Assembly (NCBI RefSeq): GCF_000312665.1
Contig: NZ_HF536773.1
Location: 1,173,468-1,237,467 of the forward strand
Length of the DNA stretch: 64,000 nt
Reading direction: 5' to 3'
From: Rhizobium mesoamericanum STM3625
GTDB lineage: Bacteria; Pseudomonadota; Alphaproteobacteria; Rhizobiales; Rhizobiaceae
The notes below the pieces were generated by a model. The model had not been told where the DNA came from and made no database searches. It saw nothing but the letters and a program-made list of their open reading frames with translations. Numbering within the stretch: position 1 is the stretch's first letter; the number at the start of each line of letters is the position of its first letter. A program made the position numbers and the translations under genes. This document shows positions 41,506 to 50,655 of this stretch, piece by piece.

Positions 41506-41538
41506 TAGTTACAAAATAGACGGTTACGTTTGTAACTA
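41506..41538. promoter_or_regulatory. Palindromic operator between MarR gene and hmgA
   Basis: TAGTTACAAA (41506-41515) and TTTGTAACTA (41529-41538) are perfect 10-bp inverted repeats with a 13-bp spacer, midway between the divergent starts at 41492 and 41561. An extra GTTAC in the spacer suggests overlapping half-sites. This is the best operator candidate in the window for MarR control of both directions. Confidence 0.7.
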
Positions 41539-41560
41539 AAGGGATGGAGGAGATGCAAGC

Positions 41561-42919
41561 ATGGATACCACGGAAGCACCGCTTTCCCGCGCACGGACAG
41601 AAACAAATGCACCGGCATACATGCCAGGGTTCGGCAACGACTTCGAAACGGAGGCGCTTCTCGGGGCACTGCCACAGGGCCAGAACAGTCCGCAGAAATG
41701 CAACTACGGTCTCTACGCAGAACAGCTTTCGGGCTCGCCGTTTACCGCTCCACGCGGGACGAACGAGCGTTCCTGGCTCTATCGCATCAGGCCAAGCGTG
41801 CGTCACACGCGCAGATTTGCCAAATCGAGCTATCCATTCTGGAAATCGGCGCCATGCCTCGACGATCACTCCTTGCCACTTGGCCAACTGCGGTGGGATC
41901 CGATTCCCGCGCCGACGTCACATACGGACTTTCTGGCAGGAATCCGGACAATGACTGCGGCTGGCGACGTCATGACCCAGGTCGGCATGGCCGCGCACGC
42001 CTATGCCTTCAATGAGGATATGGTCGATGACTATTTCTTCAATGCCGATGGCGAGCTGCTCATTGTTCCGCAACAGGGCACTATCAGCGTCTTCACCGAG
42101 ATGGGCATAATCGAGGTCGAGCCTGCGGAGATCTGCCTTGTCCCCCGGGGCATGATGTTCAAGGTTTCTCGTCTCAGCGGCAGCGCTGAATGGCGTGGCT
42201 ATATCTGCGAGAACTACGGGGCGAAGTTCACTATGCCTGATCGTGGCCCGATCGGCGCCAACTGCCTGGCAAACGCCCGTGATTTCAAGACCCCAGTTGC
42301 CGCCTTCGAGGACAAGGAGGCGCCATGCCGGGTCCATGTGAAGTGGTGCGGCAAGTTCTATGTGACCGAGATCAATCATTCACCGCTCGACGTCGTCGCC
42401 TGGCATGGCAACTACACGCCGTTCAAGTACGATCTGCGGACCTTCTCCCCGGTCGGTGCCATTCTCTTCGACCACCCCGATCCTTCGATCTTCACGGTAC
42501 TGACGGCACCGAGCGGCGAAGCGGGCACGGCGAATGTCGACTTCGTCATCTTTCCGCCGCGCTGGCTAGTCGCCGAGCACACCTTCCGACCGCCTTGGTA
42601 CCATCGCAACATCATGAGCGAGTTCATGGGCCTGATCCATGGACAATATGACGCCAAGGAAAAGGGCTTCGTCCCCGGCGGCATGAGCCTGCACAACATG
42701 ATGCTGCCGCATGGACCGGACGCATCCGGCTACGAAAAGGCATCCACCGTGGAGCTGAAACCGGTCAAGCTCGATCATACGATGGCCTTCATGTTCGAGA
42801 CGCGTTTCCCGCAACAGCTGACGAAATATGCCGCGGAGCTTGAGACGCTGCAGGACGATTACATCGATTGCTGGAACGGCCTGGAAAGGCACTTCGATGG
42901 AACGCCAGGTATTAAGTGA
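41561..42919 (+). CDS. hmgA: Homogentisate 1,2-dioxygenase
   Basis: A 452-aa ring-cleaving Fe(II) enzyme converting homogentisate to maleylacetoacetate. Diagnostic text: YMPGFGNDFETEALLGALPQ, GLYAEQLSGSPFTAPRGTNE, RSWLYRIRPSVRH, DGELLIVPQQGTISVFTEMG, and the Fe-ligand region PPWYHRNIMSEFMGLIHGQY then GMSLHNMMLPHGPD. Length and motifs are complete. The fumarylacetoacetase gene begins 23 bp downstream. Confidence 0.96.
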   Translation: MDTTEAPLSRARTETNAPAYMPGFGNDFETEALLGALPQGQNSPQKCNYGLYAEQLSGSPFTAPRGTNERSWLYRIRPSVRHTRRFAKSSYPFWKSAPCLDDHSLPLGQLRWDPIPAPTSHTDFLAGIRTMTAAGDVMTQVGMAAHAYAFNEDMVDDYFFNADGELLIVPQQGTISVFTEMGIIEVEPAEICLVPRGMMFKVSRLSGSAEWRGYICENYGAKFTMPDRGPIGANCLANARDFKTPVAAFEDKEAPCRVHVKWCGKFYVTEINHSPLDVVAWHGNYTPFKYDLRTFSPVGAILFDHPDPSIFTVLTAPSGEAGTANVDFVIFPPRWLVAEHTFRPPWYHRNIMSEFMGLIHGQYDAKEKGFVPGGMSLHNMMLPHGPDASGYEKASTVELKPVKLDHTMAFMFETRFPQQLTKYAAELETLQDDYIDCWNGLERHFDGTPGIK

Positions 42920-42942
42920 GCGGTTGAACCCGGACAGATTTC

Positions 42943-43968
42943 ATGAAACTCGCCACACTCAAAGATTCCACTCGGGACGGCCAGTTAATCGTCGTCTCCC
43001 GCGACATGACGCGCTTTACCCATGCGGGCGAGGTCGCGCGCACCCTTCAGGCGGCACTGGACGACTGGGGGGAAGCCGCGCCAAAACTTGCCCGTCTCGC
43101 CGAGCGACTGGAGGCCGGCTCGGGGCAATCTGAGCGCTTTGACCAACGACGTGTGCATTCCCCGTTGCCTCGCGCTTACCAGTGGGCCGACGGATCGGCC
43201 TACGTCAACCATGTCGAACTGGTGCGACGAGCTAGAAACGCCGAGATGCCTAGCGCGTTCTGGACCGATCCGCTGATGTACCAGGGTGGTTCGGATTGTT
43301 TTCTTGCACCTCGCGACCCGATCCTTGCTGGCGACGAGAAGTATGGTATCGACATGGAAGGGGAGGTCGCCGTTATTGTCGACGACGTCCCGATGGGCGC
43401 GACAGCCGAGCAGGCAGGCAACGCAATTCGGCTCGTGATGCTGGTCAACGACGTGTCCTTGCGCGGCCTCATTCCCGATGAACTCGCCAAGGGGTTCGGT
43501 TTCTTCCAATCCAAGCCCTCATCGGCCTTCTCGCCCGTTGCCGCAACAACTGACGAGCTTGGCGAGGCGTGGAGGGATGGCAAGATCCATCTTCCCCCGC
43601 TGGTCAGCCTGAATGGTATTCCGTTTGGCCGCGCGAATGCCGGCGTGGACATGACATTCAACTTCGGACAGCTTATAGCGCACGCAGCAAAAACGCGCGC
43701 TCTGACGGCAGGCTCGATCATCGGCTCCGGCACAGTTTCCAACAAGCGCGGCAGCGGCCCCGGCAAGCCCATTACCGAGGGCGGCGATGGGTACTCCTGC
43801 ATCGCCGAGATCCGGATGATCGAAACGATCGAGCGCGGCGGGCCACGGACACCTTACCTGCACTTCGGTGATACCGTGCGCATCGAGATGAATGACGAGC
43901 ATGGCGCATCGATCTTCGGCGCGATCGAGCAGACAGTCCAGCGCTACAGCGGGGATGAACGGCAATGA
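42943..43968 (+). CDS. fahA: Fumarylacetoacetate hydrolase
   Basis: A 341-aa FAH-family enzyme that splits fumarylacetoacetate to fumarate and acetoacetate, the last step of tyrosine breakdown. It starts MKLATLKDSTRDGQLIVVSR. Metal-binding residues lie in YGIDMEGEVAVIVDDVPMGA and the conserved SSAFSPVAATTDEL block, followed by GSIIGSGTVSNKRG and GGDGYSCIAEIRMIETIERG. It overlaps maiA by 4 bp (ATGA), so the pathway is translated as one set. Confidence 0.93.
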   Translation: MKLATLKDSTRDGQLIVVSRDMTRFTHAGEVARTLQAALDDWGEAAPKLARLAERLEAGSGQSERFDQRRVHSPLPRAYQWADGSAYVNHVELVRRARNAEMPSAFWTDPLMYQGGSDCFLAPRDPILAGDEKYGIDMEGEVAVIVDDVPMGATAEQAGNAIRLVMLVNDVSLRGLIPDELAKGFGFFQSKPSSAFSPVAATTDELGEAWRDGKIHLPPLVSLNGIPFGRANAGVDMTFNFGQLIAHAAKTRALTAGSIIGSGTVSNKRGSGPGKPITEGGDGYSCIAEIRMIETIERGGPRTPYLHFGDTVRIEMNDEHGASIFGAIEQTVQRYSGDERQ

Positions 43969-44603
43969 CAGAGATCGTTCTCTATGACTACTGGCGCTCG
44001 TCGGCGAGCTACCGGGTCCGCATTGCCCTGCGGACGCTGGCGCTTGCCTATGATACCGTGCCGATCGACCTTGTCGCCTCGGCCCATAAGGATCCAGACT
44101 ATCTGCGCATCAATCCCCAGGGCTTGGTTCCGAGCCTGAGTATCGATGGGCATACGCTGACACAATCGCTGGCGATCATCGAATATCTTGCAGAGACAAG
44201 GCCAGAAGGCGGATTCCTGCCCGATACCGTTTTCGGGCGGCAACGGGTGAGGGCGCTGTCCTATTCCATTGCGATGGACGTCCATCCGATCTGCAACCTC
44301 AACGTCGTCTCCCACGTCGCCCGCCTTACCGGCGATGAGGGCGCGCGAAGGGAATGGACAATCAAGTTCATCAACAGCGGACTAAGTGCACTCGAGCAGA
44401 TGCTTGATGAGCCGACGACAGGCCGTTTCTGCTATGGCGACACCCCGACGATGGCCGATTTCTGCCTTGTGCCACAGGTCTACAATGCCCGTCGTTGGGG
44501 GATCGAAATGTCGGCATTTCCCCGCGTTGCCGGTATTGCAGACCAATGCAATATGTTGCCGGAGTTCAAGGCAGCGCATCCGGATGCGGTCAAGCAGATG
44601 TAA
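43965..44603 (+). CDS. maiA: Maleylacetoacetate isomerase (zeta-class GST)
   Basis: A 212-aa glutathione-dependent isomerase of maleylacetoacetate to fumarylacetoacetate. N-terminal thioredoxin-fold motif YWRSSASYRVRIALRTLALA carries the catalytic Ser pair (SSAS in place of SSCS, common in bacterial enzymes), followed by NPQGLVPSLSIDG and TQSLAIIEYLAETRPEGGFL. The C-terminal helical domain has PTMADFCLVPQVYNARRWGI. It is the third gene of the hmgA-fahA-maiA operon. Confidence 0.93.
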   Translation: MTEIVLYDYWRSSASYRVRIALRTLALAYDTVPIDLVASAHKDPDYLRINPQGLVPSLSIDGHTLTQSLAIIEYLAETRPEGGFLPDTVFGRQRVRALSYSIAMDVHPICNLNVVSHVARLTGDEGARREWTIKFINSGLSALEQMLDEPTTGRFCYGDTPTMADFCLVPQVYNARRWGIEMSAFPRVAGIADQCNMLPEFKAAHPDAVKQM

Positions 44604-44744
44604 GCTCTACCGGCCGTGAGGCATTCACGTTTGCGGGTGACCCTCCACGCACATTCTCCTTCGCCTTCGGCGTATCCCATCGCGACTTGCCGCTCCCGAA
44701 AACAATTTTCCGCGCCTCGGATTGACCGTCGCGAAAATTCGTAG

Positions 44745-44778
44745 TTTGATTAAATCAAATTGATTGACTAAATCAAAT
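44745..44778. promoter_or_regulatory. Duplicated operator-like sites before the Dpp-type operon
   Basis: TGATTAAATCAAAT (44747-44760) and TGACTAAATCAAAT (44765-44778) form a direct repeat with 13 of 14 bases identical at 18-bp spacing. Each is part of a short inverted repeat (TTTGATTAAATCAAA at 44745-44759; TTGATT-N5-AATCAA at 44760-44776). They end 27 bp before the binding-protein ATG. A related TAACTAAATA sequence precedes the Gfo/Idh operon, suggesting a common regulator, plausibly the ROK protein. Confidence 0.55.
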
Positions 44779-44805
44779 CAAGCTCAAAAGAGGGAACATA
44801 AGACT

Positions 44806-46503
44806 ATGAAAACAAGGCATTATTGCGCGTTTTCGCGCCGCGCTATTCTTTTGTCCGCAACCGGCCTCGCAGTCTCTCTCCTGACCAACGGAGGCGTCTT
44901 CGCAACACCGGCGAACGCTGAAGCGATACTGTCGATGCATATCGAGGAGCAGACGAGTTGGGTCCGGAATTTCAATCCCTTCGACCTCGCGGGCCGACGC
45001 CAGAGCACAATGGATTTCATCTACGAGCCGCTGGTTATCTTCAACGCTGATGACGGCGGCAAGCCAATCTTCCGGCTCGCCACCAGCTACAGGTTTTCCG
45101 ATGACCTGAAGTCGATCACCTATGTCTTGCGCGACGGCGTCAAATGGTCGGACGGCCAGCCGCTGACCTCAGCGGACGTCAAGTATACGCTCGAACTGAT
45201 GCTCAAGAACCCGGCCACCGATACCGTCGGCGTTGGCGAGACGGTCGCATCGGTCGAGGCGCCATCGCCAAGCGAAGTCAAGATCAACCTCAAGGACGTC
45301 AATACCGAGTTCCCGGAATCGCTCGCCGATTTCCCGGTCGTCCCGGAACATGTCTGGAAGGACGTCGCCGATCCGGTCGCTTTCAAGAACGAAAACCCTG
45401 TCGGCTCCGGCCCGATGACCGAGATCCGCCGCTTCACGCCGCAAGTCTACGAACAGTGCCGCAATCCGAACTATTGGGACGCAGCCTCACTCAACGTCGA
45501 TTGCCTGAAACTCCCGCAGATTTCGGGCAATGATCAGATGCTGGCACTGCTGCCGGAAGGCACGATGGACTGGATCGGTTCGTTCCTACCACAAATCGAC
45601 AAGACATTCGTGGGGCTGGATCCCAAGAACAATGGCTACTGGCAGCCGCCGGCCGAAACCGTTGCGTTCCAGATGAATCTGAAGACCGCCAATTCGGCAA
45701 ACGCTGAAGCTTTCCACGACCTCAATTTCCGTCGCGCCTTCAGCCTCGCCATGGATCGGACTTCGATGGTCGATGTCGCTGGCTTCGGCTATCCCGTCGC
45801 CAGCCAGCATGCAAGCGGTCTGCCACCACGCTTCGAAGCCTGGCGCAACAAGGCAGCCGAAGGTGCTGCTGACGAATGGATGGCCTATGATGTCGACAAG
45901 GCAAATAAGATTCTCGACGACTCCGGCTACAACAAGGGCGCCGACAACTTCCGGACGACGCCCGGGGGGCAGCCCATCGCCTTCACAATCATCATCCCCA
46001 ACGGCTGGACCGACTGGATCGACGATGCGCAGATCGCCGCCGAGGGGCTGCGCGCGGTGGGCCTCAACGTGTCGGTTGCAACGCCCGAATACGAGCAGTG
46101 GCAGAAGCAGTTGCTCGACGGCAGCTTCGACGTTGCGTTGAATTCCCGTGCCGATGGCTCGACACCCTTCCGCGGCTACTACCAGTCGATGTCGACTGCC
46201 TTTGCCGGCCGCATTACGAGCGCGGCGACGCGCTACTCCAATCCGAAGCTGGACGAGGTGTTTAACGCGTACCGCAAGGCGACCAGCAACGACGAGCGGC
46301 GGAAGCTCTTCGACGAGATCCAGGTAATCGTTGCCAACGACATGCCGATGGTGCCGGTCTTCAATGGTCCAACCTGGTATCAATATTCGACCAAACGCTT
46401 CACCGGCTGGGTGACGGACAAGGAGCCCGTCATGAATCCGGAAAACCATGACAACAACCGTATGCGTCTCGTGCACCTGCTGCGTCTGAAGCCTGTGCAA
46501 TAA
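44806..46503 (+). CDS. Dpp/Opp-type ABC transporter binding protein (SBP_bac_5)
   Basis: A 565-aa periplasmic binding protein. ATG 44806 has an AGAGGGAAC site; an upstream TTG frame lies in the operator region. The N-terminus FSRRAILLSATGLAVSLL resembles a twin-arginine signal, cleaved after ANA or nearby. SBP_bac_5 features: YEPLVIFNADDGGKPIFRLA, YVLRDGVKWSDGQPLTSADV, NFRRAFSLAMDRTSMVDVAG, IPNGWTDWIDDAQIAAEGLR. Homologous proteins in Vibrio bind chito-oligosaccharides, and the GH20 gene downstream supports an amino-sugar oligomer here rather than a peptide. Confidence 0.92.
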   Translation: MKTRHYCAFSRRAILLSATGLAVSLLTNGGVFATPANAEAILSMHIEEQTSWVRNFNPFDLAGRRQSTMDFIYEPLVIFNADDGGKPIFRLATSYRFSDDLKSITYVLRDGVKWSDGQPLTSADVKYTLELMLKNPATDTVGVGETVASVEAPSPSEVKINLKDVNTEFPESLADFPVVPEHVWKDVADPVAFKNENPVGSGPMTEIRRFTPQVYEQCRNPNYWDAASLNVDCLKLPQISGNDQMLALLPEGTMDWIGSFLPQIDKTFVGLDPKNNGYWQPPAETVAFQMNLKTANSANAEAFHDLNFRRAFSLAMDRTSMVDVAGFGYPVASQHASGLPPRFEAWRNKAAEGAADEWMAYDVDKANKILDDSGYNKGADNFRTTPGGQPIAFTIIIPNGWTDWIDDAQIAAEGLRAVGLNVSVATPEYEQWQKQLLDGSFDVALNSRADGSTPFRGYYQSMSTAFAGRITSAATRYSNPKLDEVFNAYRKATSNDERRKLFDEIQVIVANDMPMVPVFNGPTWYQYSTKRFTGWVTDKEPVMNPENHDNNRMRLVHLLRLKPVQ

Positions 46504-46527
46504 GCCTCGGGCCAGGGAAACAACAGC

Positions 46528-47511
46528 ATGCGGATTTCCTCTCGACGCCTCGGCGTCTACGCGATCGCGCTGGTGTTTGCGATTGTCATGAACTTCACGG
46601 TTCCCCGGCTGATGCCGGGGACCCCTGTCGACGCGATGATTGCCCAGCTCGGCTCGCGCGCGACACCCGCCGCGATCGAGGCGATAAAGGCACGCTTCGG
46701 CGCAGTCGATGCACCGATCACCATCCAATTCGTTGATTATCTGAAAGGGTTGGCAACGCTCGATCTCGGGGTGTCCGTGAAATACTATCCGCAGACCGTC
46801 GTCGACGTGCTCGCTCGCTCGACTTTATGGACCGCCTTCCTCGTCATCACGGCGATCCTATTTTCCTTGCTGGTCGGCGTGACGCTTGGCGCGGTGGCGG
46901 CCTGGCGACGCGGCGGCCGTTTCGACACGATCGTTTCACCCCTATCCGTCGTCATGATCGCCGTTCCCCCTGTTATCGTGGCACTGACTACACTTTTCGT
47001 GTTCGGCGTGTCGCTCCGCTGGTTTCCAGTCGGCTATGCCTACGACCCGGGCCTGGACCCAGGATTGAATTTCGCGTTCGTCGGCAGTGTCTTCTTTCAC
47101 GCGATCATGCCGGTACTGACCCTGTCGCCCTATCTCATCGGGGAGTTCCAGACGACGATGCGATCATCGATGATCTCCGTGCTCGGCGAAGACTACGTCA
47201 CCATGGGTCGGGCCAAGGGATTGACCTCGACGACCGTGATGTTCGGTTACGGTGCGAGAAACGCGATGCTACCGGTGTTGACCAACCTCGCGCTGATGCT
47301 CGGCGCCGTGTTTGGCGGATCGATCGTTACCGAGATCGTCTTCAACTATCCGGGTCTCGGACTGACCTTGTTTACCGCAAGCGTTGCCCGCGACTATCCC
47401 GTCATCCAGGGGCAACTGCTGTTGATGACGCTGGCAACACTCGGAGCCAACCTCCTCGTCGATATTATTTATGGTCTCGTTGACCCCAGGTTGAGGGAGA
47501 TCGCCGAATGA
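46528..47511 (+). CDS. Dpp/Opp-type ABC permease (DppB-like)
   Basis: A 327-aa inner-membrane permease. It has the N-terminal helix with VPRLMPGTPVDAMIAQLGSR, the periplasmic segment, and the BPD_transp_1 core. The coupling loop reads LGEDYVTMGRAKGLTSTTVM then FGYGARNAMLPVLTNLALML, and GSIVTEIVFNYPGLGLTLFT follows, all typical of DppB/OppB. It overlaps the DppC-like gene by 4 bp. Confidence 0.93.
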   Translation: MRISSRRLGVYAIALVFAIVMNFTVPRLMPGTPVDAMIAQLGSRATPAAIEAIKARFGAVDAPITIQFVDYLKGLATLDLGVSVKYYPQTVVDVLARSTLWTAFLVITAILFSLLVGVTLGAVAAWRRGGRFDTIVSPLSVVMIAVPPVIVALTTLFVFGVSLRWFPVGYAYDPGLDPGLNFAFVGSVFFHAIMPVLTLSPYLIGEFQTTMRSSMISVLGEDYVTMGRAKGLTSTTVMFGYGARNAMLPVLTNLALMLGAVFGGSIVTEIVFNYPGLGLTLFTASVARDYPVIQGQLLLMTLATLGANLLVDIIYGLVDPRLREIAE

Positions 47512-48410
47512 CTGCCGCCCTGAAACTGATCCGCCAGCAGCGGAAAGCGATCGTCGGTCTCGTCATTATCTTGGCGCTTTGCCTGATGGCGGTCCTCGCG
47601 CCTGTCATCGCGCCGGCGAACCCGAGCGCCCGTGTCGGCCGGTCGCATCAACCGCCAACAATCGAGCATGTCATGGGCACGACAAAGATGGGCCGTGATG
47701 TCTACACGCAGTTCGTCTGGGGAGCGCGCACGTCGATTGCAGTGGGCTTTGCGACAGGTATCGCCATCACCGTTCTTGGCACGGTGATCGGCCTGATTGC
47801 CGGCTATGTCGGAGGCCGCACGGATGCCGCGCTCGACCTAGCGACGAACGCCGTCCTTGTCATACCGAACATACCACTTCTCATCCTGCTGGCATCCTTT
47901 GCCGGTACCGTCGGGCCGCTCGCGATCATGGCAATCATCGCTTTGACTTCCTGGCCCTGGGGAGCGCGCATGACCCGATCGCAAACACTCGCGCTGCGGA
48001 CCCGCGATTTCGTCACGGCTGCGAGAATGATCGGCGAACCAGGCTGGCGCATCGTCTTCGTGGAGCTCCTGCCGAACCTCTTGCCGCTTATCGGCATCAA
48101 CCTTGTCGGCAGCATCATCTATGCCATCGTCGCGCAGACGACCCTGGAATATCTCGGCTTTGGCGACCCCCTACAGGTCAGCTGGGGAACCATGCTCTAC
48201 AACGCACAGAACTCGTCGGCCATCATCCTTGGCGCATGGTGGGACATCGGTGCACCGGCCGCTGGCATCGCGCTGATCGGCCTTGGCCTGGCGCTTGTCA
48301 ACTTCACATTTGACGAGATCGCCAATCCGCAGCTTCGCTCGGGGCCCGCACTCAGCCGCTGGCTCAGGCTCAATCGTGCACGCAATCGCAACCTGGAGGC
48401 TGCCCCATGA
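47508..48410 (+). CDS. Dpp/Opp-type ABC permease (DppC-like)
   Basis: A 300-aa permease partner. The features are an N-terminal cytoplasmic segment plus one helix, then HVMGTTKMGRDVYTQFVWGA and RTSIAVGFATGIAITVLGTV. The coupling loop reads TRDFVTAARMIGEPGWRIVF then VELLPNLLPLIGINLVGSII. LEYLGFGDPLQVSWGTMLYN is the usual DppC/OppC C-terminal block. Both flanking genes overlap it by 4 bp, giving strict operon structure. Confidence 0.93.
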   Translation: MTAALKLIRQQRKAIVGLVIILALCLMAVLAPVIAPANPSARVGRSHQPPTIEHVMGTTKMGRDVYTQFVWGARTSIAVGFATGIAITVLGTVIGLIAGYVGGRTDAALDLATNAVLVIPNIPLLILLASFAGTVGPLAIMAIIALTSWPWGARMTRSQTLALRTRDFVTAARMIGEPGWRIVFVELLPNLLPLIGINLVGSIIYAIVAQTTLEYLGFGDPLQVSWGTMLYNAQNSSAIILGAWWDIGAPAAGIALIGLGLALVNFTFDEIANPQLRSGPALSRWLRLNRARNRNLEAAP

Positions 48411-49219
48411 GCAATGATCTCCTAGAGATCCGCAACCTCAACGTCGACTATCTGCTCGACAAGGGCGAGTTTCGAGCGGTGATGGATGTGACCCTCAGCA
48501 TCGGTCGAGGCGAGTTGTTCGGCCTCGCCGGCGAGTCAGGCTGTGGCAAGAGCACGATCGCCTATGCCATCACGCGTTTGTCGAAACCGCCAGCCTGGGT
48601 TGCCAGCGGCGAAATCCTTTTCGACGGGCAGAATCTTCTTGAGCTGCCCCAGGGGGAAATGCAGAAGATCCGCTGGAAACGCATCGGAATGGTCTTCCAG
48701 AGCGCCATGAACTCGCTGAACCCGCTGATGCGGATCGACGCGCAGTTTCACGACGTACTGCATCGGCACACGGGTTGTTCGAAAAGCCAGTCGCGTCAAC
48801 AGGCCGAGGCGATGTTCAAGCTGGTCGGTATTCCGATCAACCGTGTTTGCGACTATCCACACCAGTTCAGCGGCGGCATGCGACAGCGCATCGTCATTGC
48901 GATCTGCCTGGCGCTCAGGCCGGAACTGATCATCATGGACGAGCCGACGACTGCCCTCGACGTCGTCGTACAGCGGGAGATTCTCGAGCAAGTCGTCGAC
49001 CTGCAGCGAACCTACGGCTTCTCGGTCCTGTTTATCACCCACGACCTGCATCTGATGGCGCAACTCTGCCACCGCATCGGGGTCATGCTGAAAGGCGAAC
49101 TCGTCGAGGTCGGCGATGTCAGGCAGGTTAGCCAGGCACCGGCGCACGACTATACCCGCAAACTATGGAACGCCATGCCGCAGCTCCCGGGTCGGCATCT
49201 GGCGGGAGCGATCGCATGA
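48407..49219 (+). CDS. Dpp/Opp-type ABC ATPase (DppD-like)
   Basis: A 270-aa ATPase. Walker A GESGCGKST, Q-loop MVFQSAMNSLNPLMRIDAQF, signature FSGGMRQRIVIAICLA, Walker B LIIMDEPTTALDVVVQ, and FITHDLHLMAQLCHRIGVML. It lacks the long C-terminal oligopeptide-ATPase tail with Cys residues often seen in DppD, being about 50 residues shorter than typical. Four-base overlaps link it to both neighbours. Confidence 0.92.
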   Translation: MSNDLLEIRNLNVDYLLDKGEFRAVMDVTLSIGRGELFGLAGESGCGKSTIAYAITRLSKPPAWVASGEILFDGQNLLELPQGEMQKIRWKRIGMVFQSAMNSLNPLMRIDAQFHDVLHRHTGCSKSQSRQQAEAMFKLVGIPINRVCDYPHQFSGGMRQRIVIAICLALRPELIIMDEPTTALDVVVQREILEQVVDLQRTYGFSVLFITHDLHLMAQLCHRIGVMLKGELVEVGDVRQVSQAPAHDYTRKLWNAMPQLPGRHLAGAIA

Positions 49220-50148
49220 GCATAAGCCCTCAACTCTCTACAGCTCCGTCCGAGCCGGTGATCCGTCTGACCGACATCGAACGTCGTTTCGGCCCTGTTC
49301 ACGCCTTGCGCGGGATCTCGTTATCACTCAATTCCGGCAGGGCCCTTGCGCTTGTCGGGGAGTCTGGCTGTGGCAAGACGACCTGTGCACGCATTATTGC
49401 GCGCATGGATCAGCCGACATCAGGCAAGCTTTGGTTCAGGGGACGCGATTTTACCACCGTCGGATCTCCTTCGGATGAGCACGCTTACCGACGGAAGGTC
49501 CAGATGGTGTTCCAAGATCCATTCTCATCGCTCAATTCCGTATTTTCGATCGAGCACCACTTGTCGCGACCGCTGATCCTGCACAAGCATGCCGAGGGCA
49601 AGGTCGCCGTGTCGGACGCCGTCTCGAGGCTCCTTGTCGATGTTGGACTGGATCCTGCGCTCACCAAACGGAAGTTTCCGCACGAGCTGTCAGGCGGCCA
49701 GCGGCAACGTGTCAACATCGCGCGTGCGCTCGCGGTACAGCCTGGCGTGCTTGTGGCCGACGAACCGACCTCAATGCTCGACGTGTCGATCCGCATGGGA
49801 ATTCTCGAGCTTCTTGCGCGCATCAAGCGTGAAAAGAACCTCGCACTTCTCTACATCACCCACGACATAGCCACGGCCGCGCATGTAGCCGAGGAAATTG
49901 TCGTGATGTTTGCCGGTCAAATGGTCGAATGGGGGGATACGAACGCGGTCATCGGTAATCCGCACCACCGATACACGCAACTCCTGCTATCGGCCGTACC
50001 CGATGGCGGAAAGCCGTTCGTCACCGGAGGAAGCGCTCGCTTTCTAGAGCAGGCCGAAAAGGTCCGTGCCATGAGCCGGCCGCCGTCGACGGCCGTCGAA
50101 CAGATCGGGGCAAACCATTTTGTGCGCCCGCTTGCGGCATCGAATTAA
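49216..50148 (+). CDS. Dpp/Opp-type ABC ATPase (DppF-like)
   Basis: A 310-aa ATPase, second nucleotide-binding subunit. The ATG at 49216 overlaps the previous stop (ATGA) and gives MSISPQLSTAPSEPVIRLTD. Walker A GESGCGKTT, QMVFQDPFSSLNSVFSIEHH, signature LSGGQRQRVNIARALAV, Walker B VLVADEPTSMLDVSIR, and YITHDIATAAHVAEEIVVMF. The oligopeptide-ATPase C-terminal region GNPHHRYTQLLLSAVPDGG is present. It completes the importer; the GNAT gene follows after 10 bp. Confidence 0.92.
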   Translation: MSISPQLSTAPSEPVIRLTDIERRFGPVHALRGISLSLNSGRALALVGESGCGKTTCARIIARMDQPTSGKLWFRGRDFTTVGSPSDEHAYRRKVQMVFQDPFSSLNSVFSIEHHLSRPLILHKHAEGKVAVSDAVSRLLVDVGLDPALTKRKFPHELSGGQRQRVNIARALAVQPGVLVADEPTSMLDVSIRMGILELLARIKREKNLALLYITHDIATAAHVAEEIVVMFAGQMVEWGDTNAVIGNPHHRYTQLLLSAVPDGGKPFVTGGSARFLEQAEKVRAMSRPPSTAVEQIGANHFVRPLAASN

Positions 50149-50158
50149 GGAGGCACCC

Positions 50159-50629
50159 TTGGACTATCTCGTCAATCTTTCGGTCCTTGAGCCGAATGCC
50201 GACCTCACGGCCAGGATGAAGGATGTCGGCGTGACGATCCGGCGCCCACTCGCTCCGGAAGCCAAACTCGTCACCAAATGGGTCGCTGAGGAATTTGGCG
50301 ACGGCTGGGCGAGCGAAACGGCAGTCGCACTGACCCGCCAGCCACCAACCTGCTTTATCGCAACCCGCGATGAGCGGCTGGTCGGCTTTGCCTGCCATGA
50401 ATCCATTGCGCGCAGCTTCTTTGGACCGACCGGCGTCGAAGAAGGATCCCGCGGGCTCGGGATCGGGCATGCCCTGCTGCTTGCCAGCCTCTTCGATCTC
50501 AAAACCATGGGCTACGGGTACGCTATCATAGGCGATGTCGGGCCGGCCGCTTTCTACGAGAAGGCCGTGGGCGCCATGCCAATCCCCAATTCCGCCCCCG
50601 GCGTCTATGCCGGAATGCTTAGAACCTAA
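50159..50629 (+). CDS. GNAT-family N-acetyltransferase
   Basis: A 156-aa acetyltransferase. A TTG at 50159 is preferred to an upstream in-frame GTG at 50120 because AAGGAGG lies 5 bases before it and the GTG start would fall within the ATPase gene. The GNAT fold is visible in TCFIATRDERLVGFACHE then EEGSRGLGIGHALLLASLFD (acetyl-CoA loop, R-G-L-G-I-G) and FYEKAVGAMPIPNSAPGVYA. The substrate is unknown; placement between the importer and a hexosaminidase suggests an amino sugar or related amine. Confidence 0.85.
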   Translation: MDYLVNLSVLEPNADLTARMKDVGVTIRRPLAPEAKLVTKWVAEEFGDGWASETAVALTRQPPTCFIATRDERLVGFACHESIARSFFGPTGVEEGSRGLGIGHALLLASLFDLKTMGYGYAIIGDVGPAAFYEKAVGAMPIPNSAPGVYAGMLRT

Positions 50630-50655
50630 CCCAACAACGCCATCAAGAGATTATC

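Noticed and set aside
44764..44805. Longer start for the Dpp-type binding protein
   Set aside because: It would place the signal peptide behind 14 polar residues and code through the operator repeats; ATG 44806 has the ribosome site.
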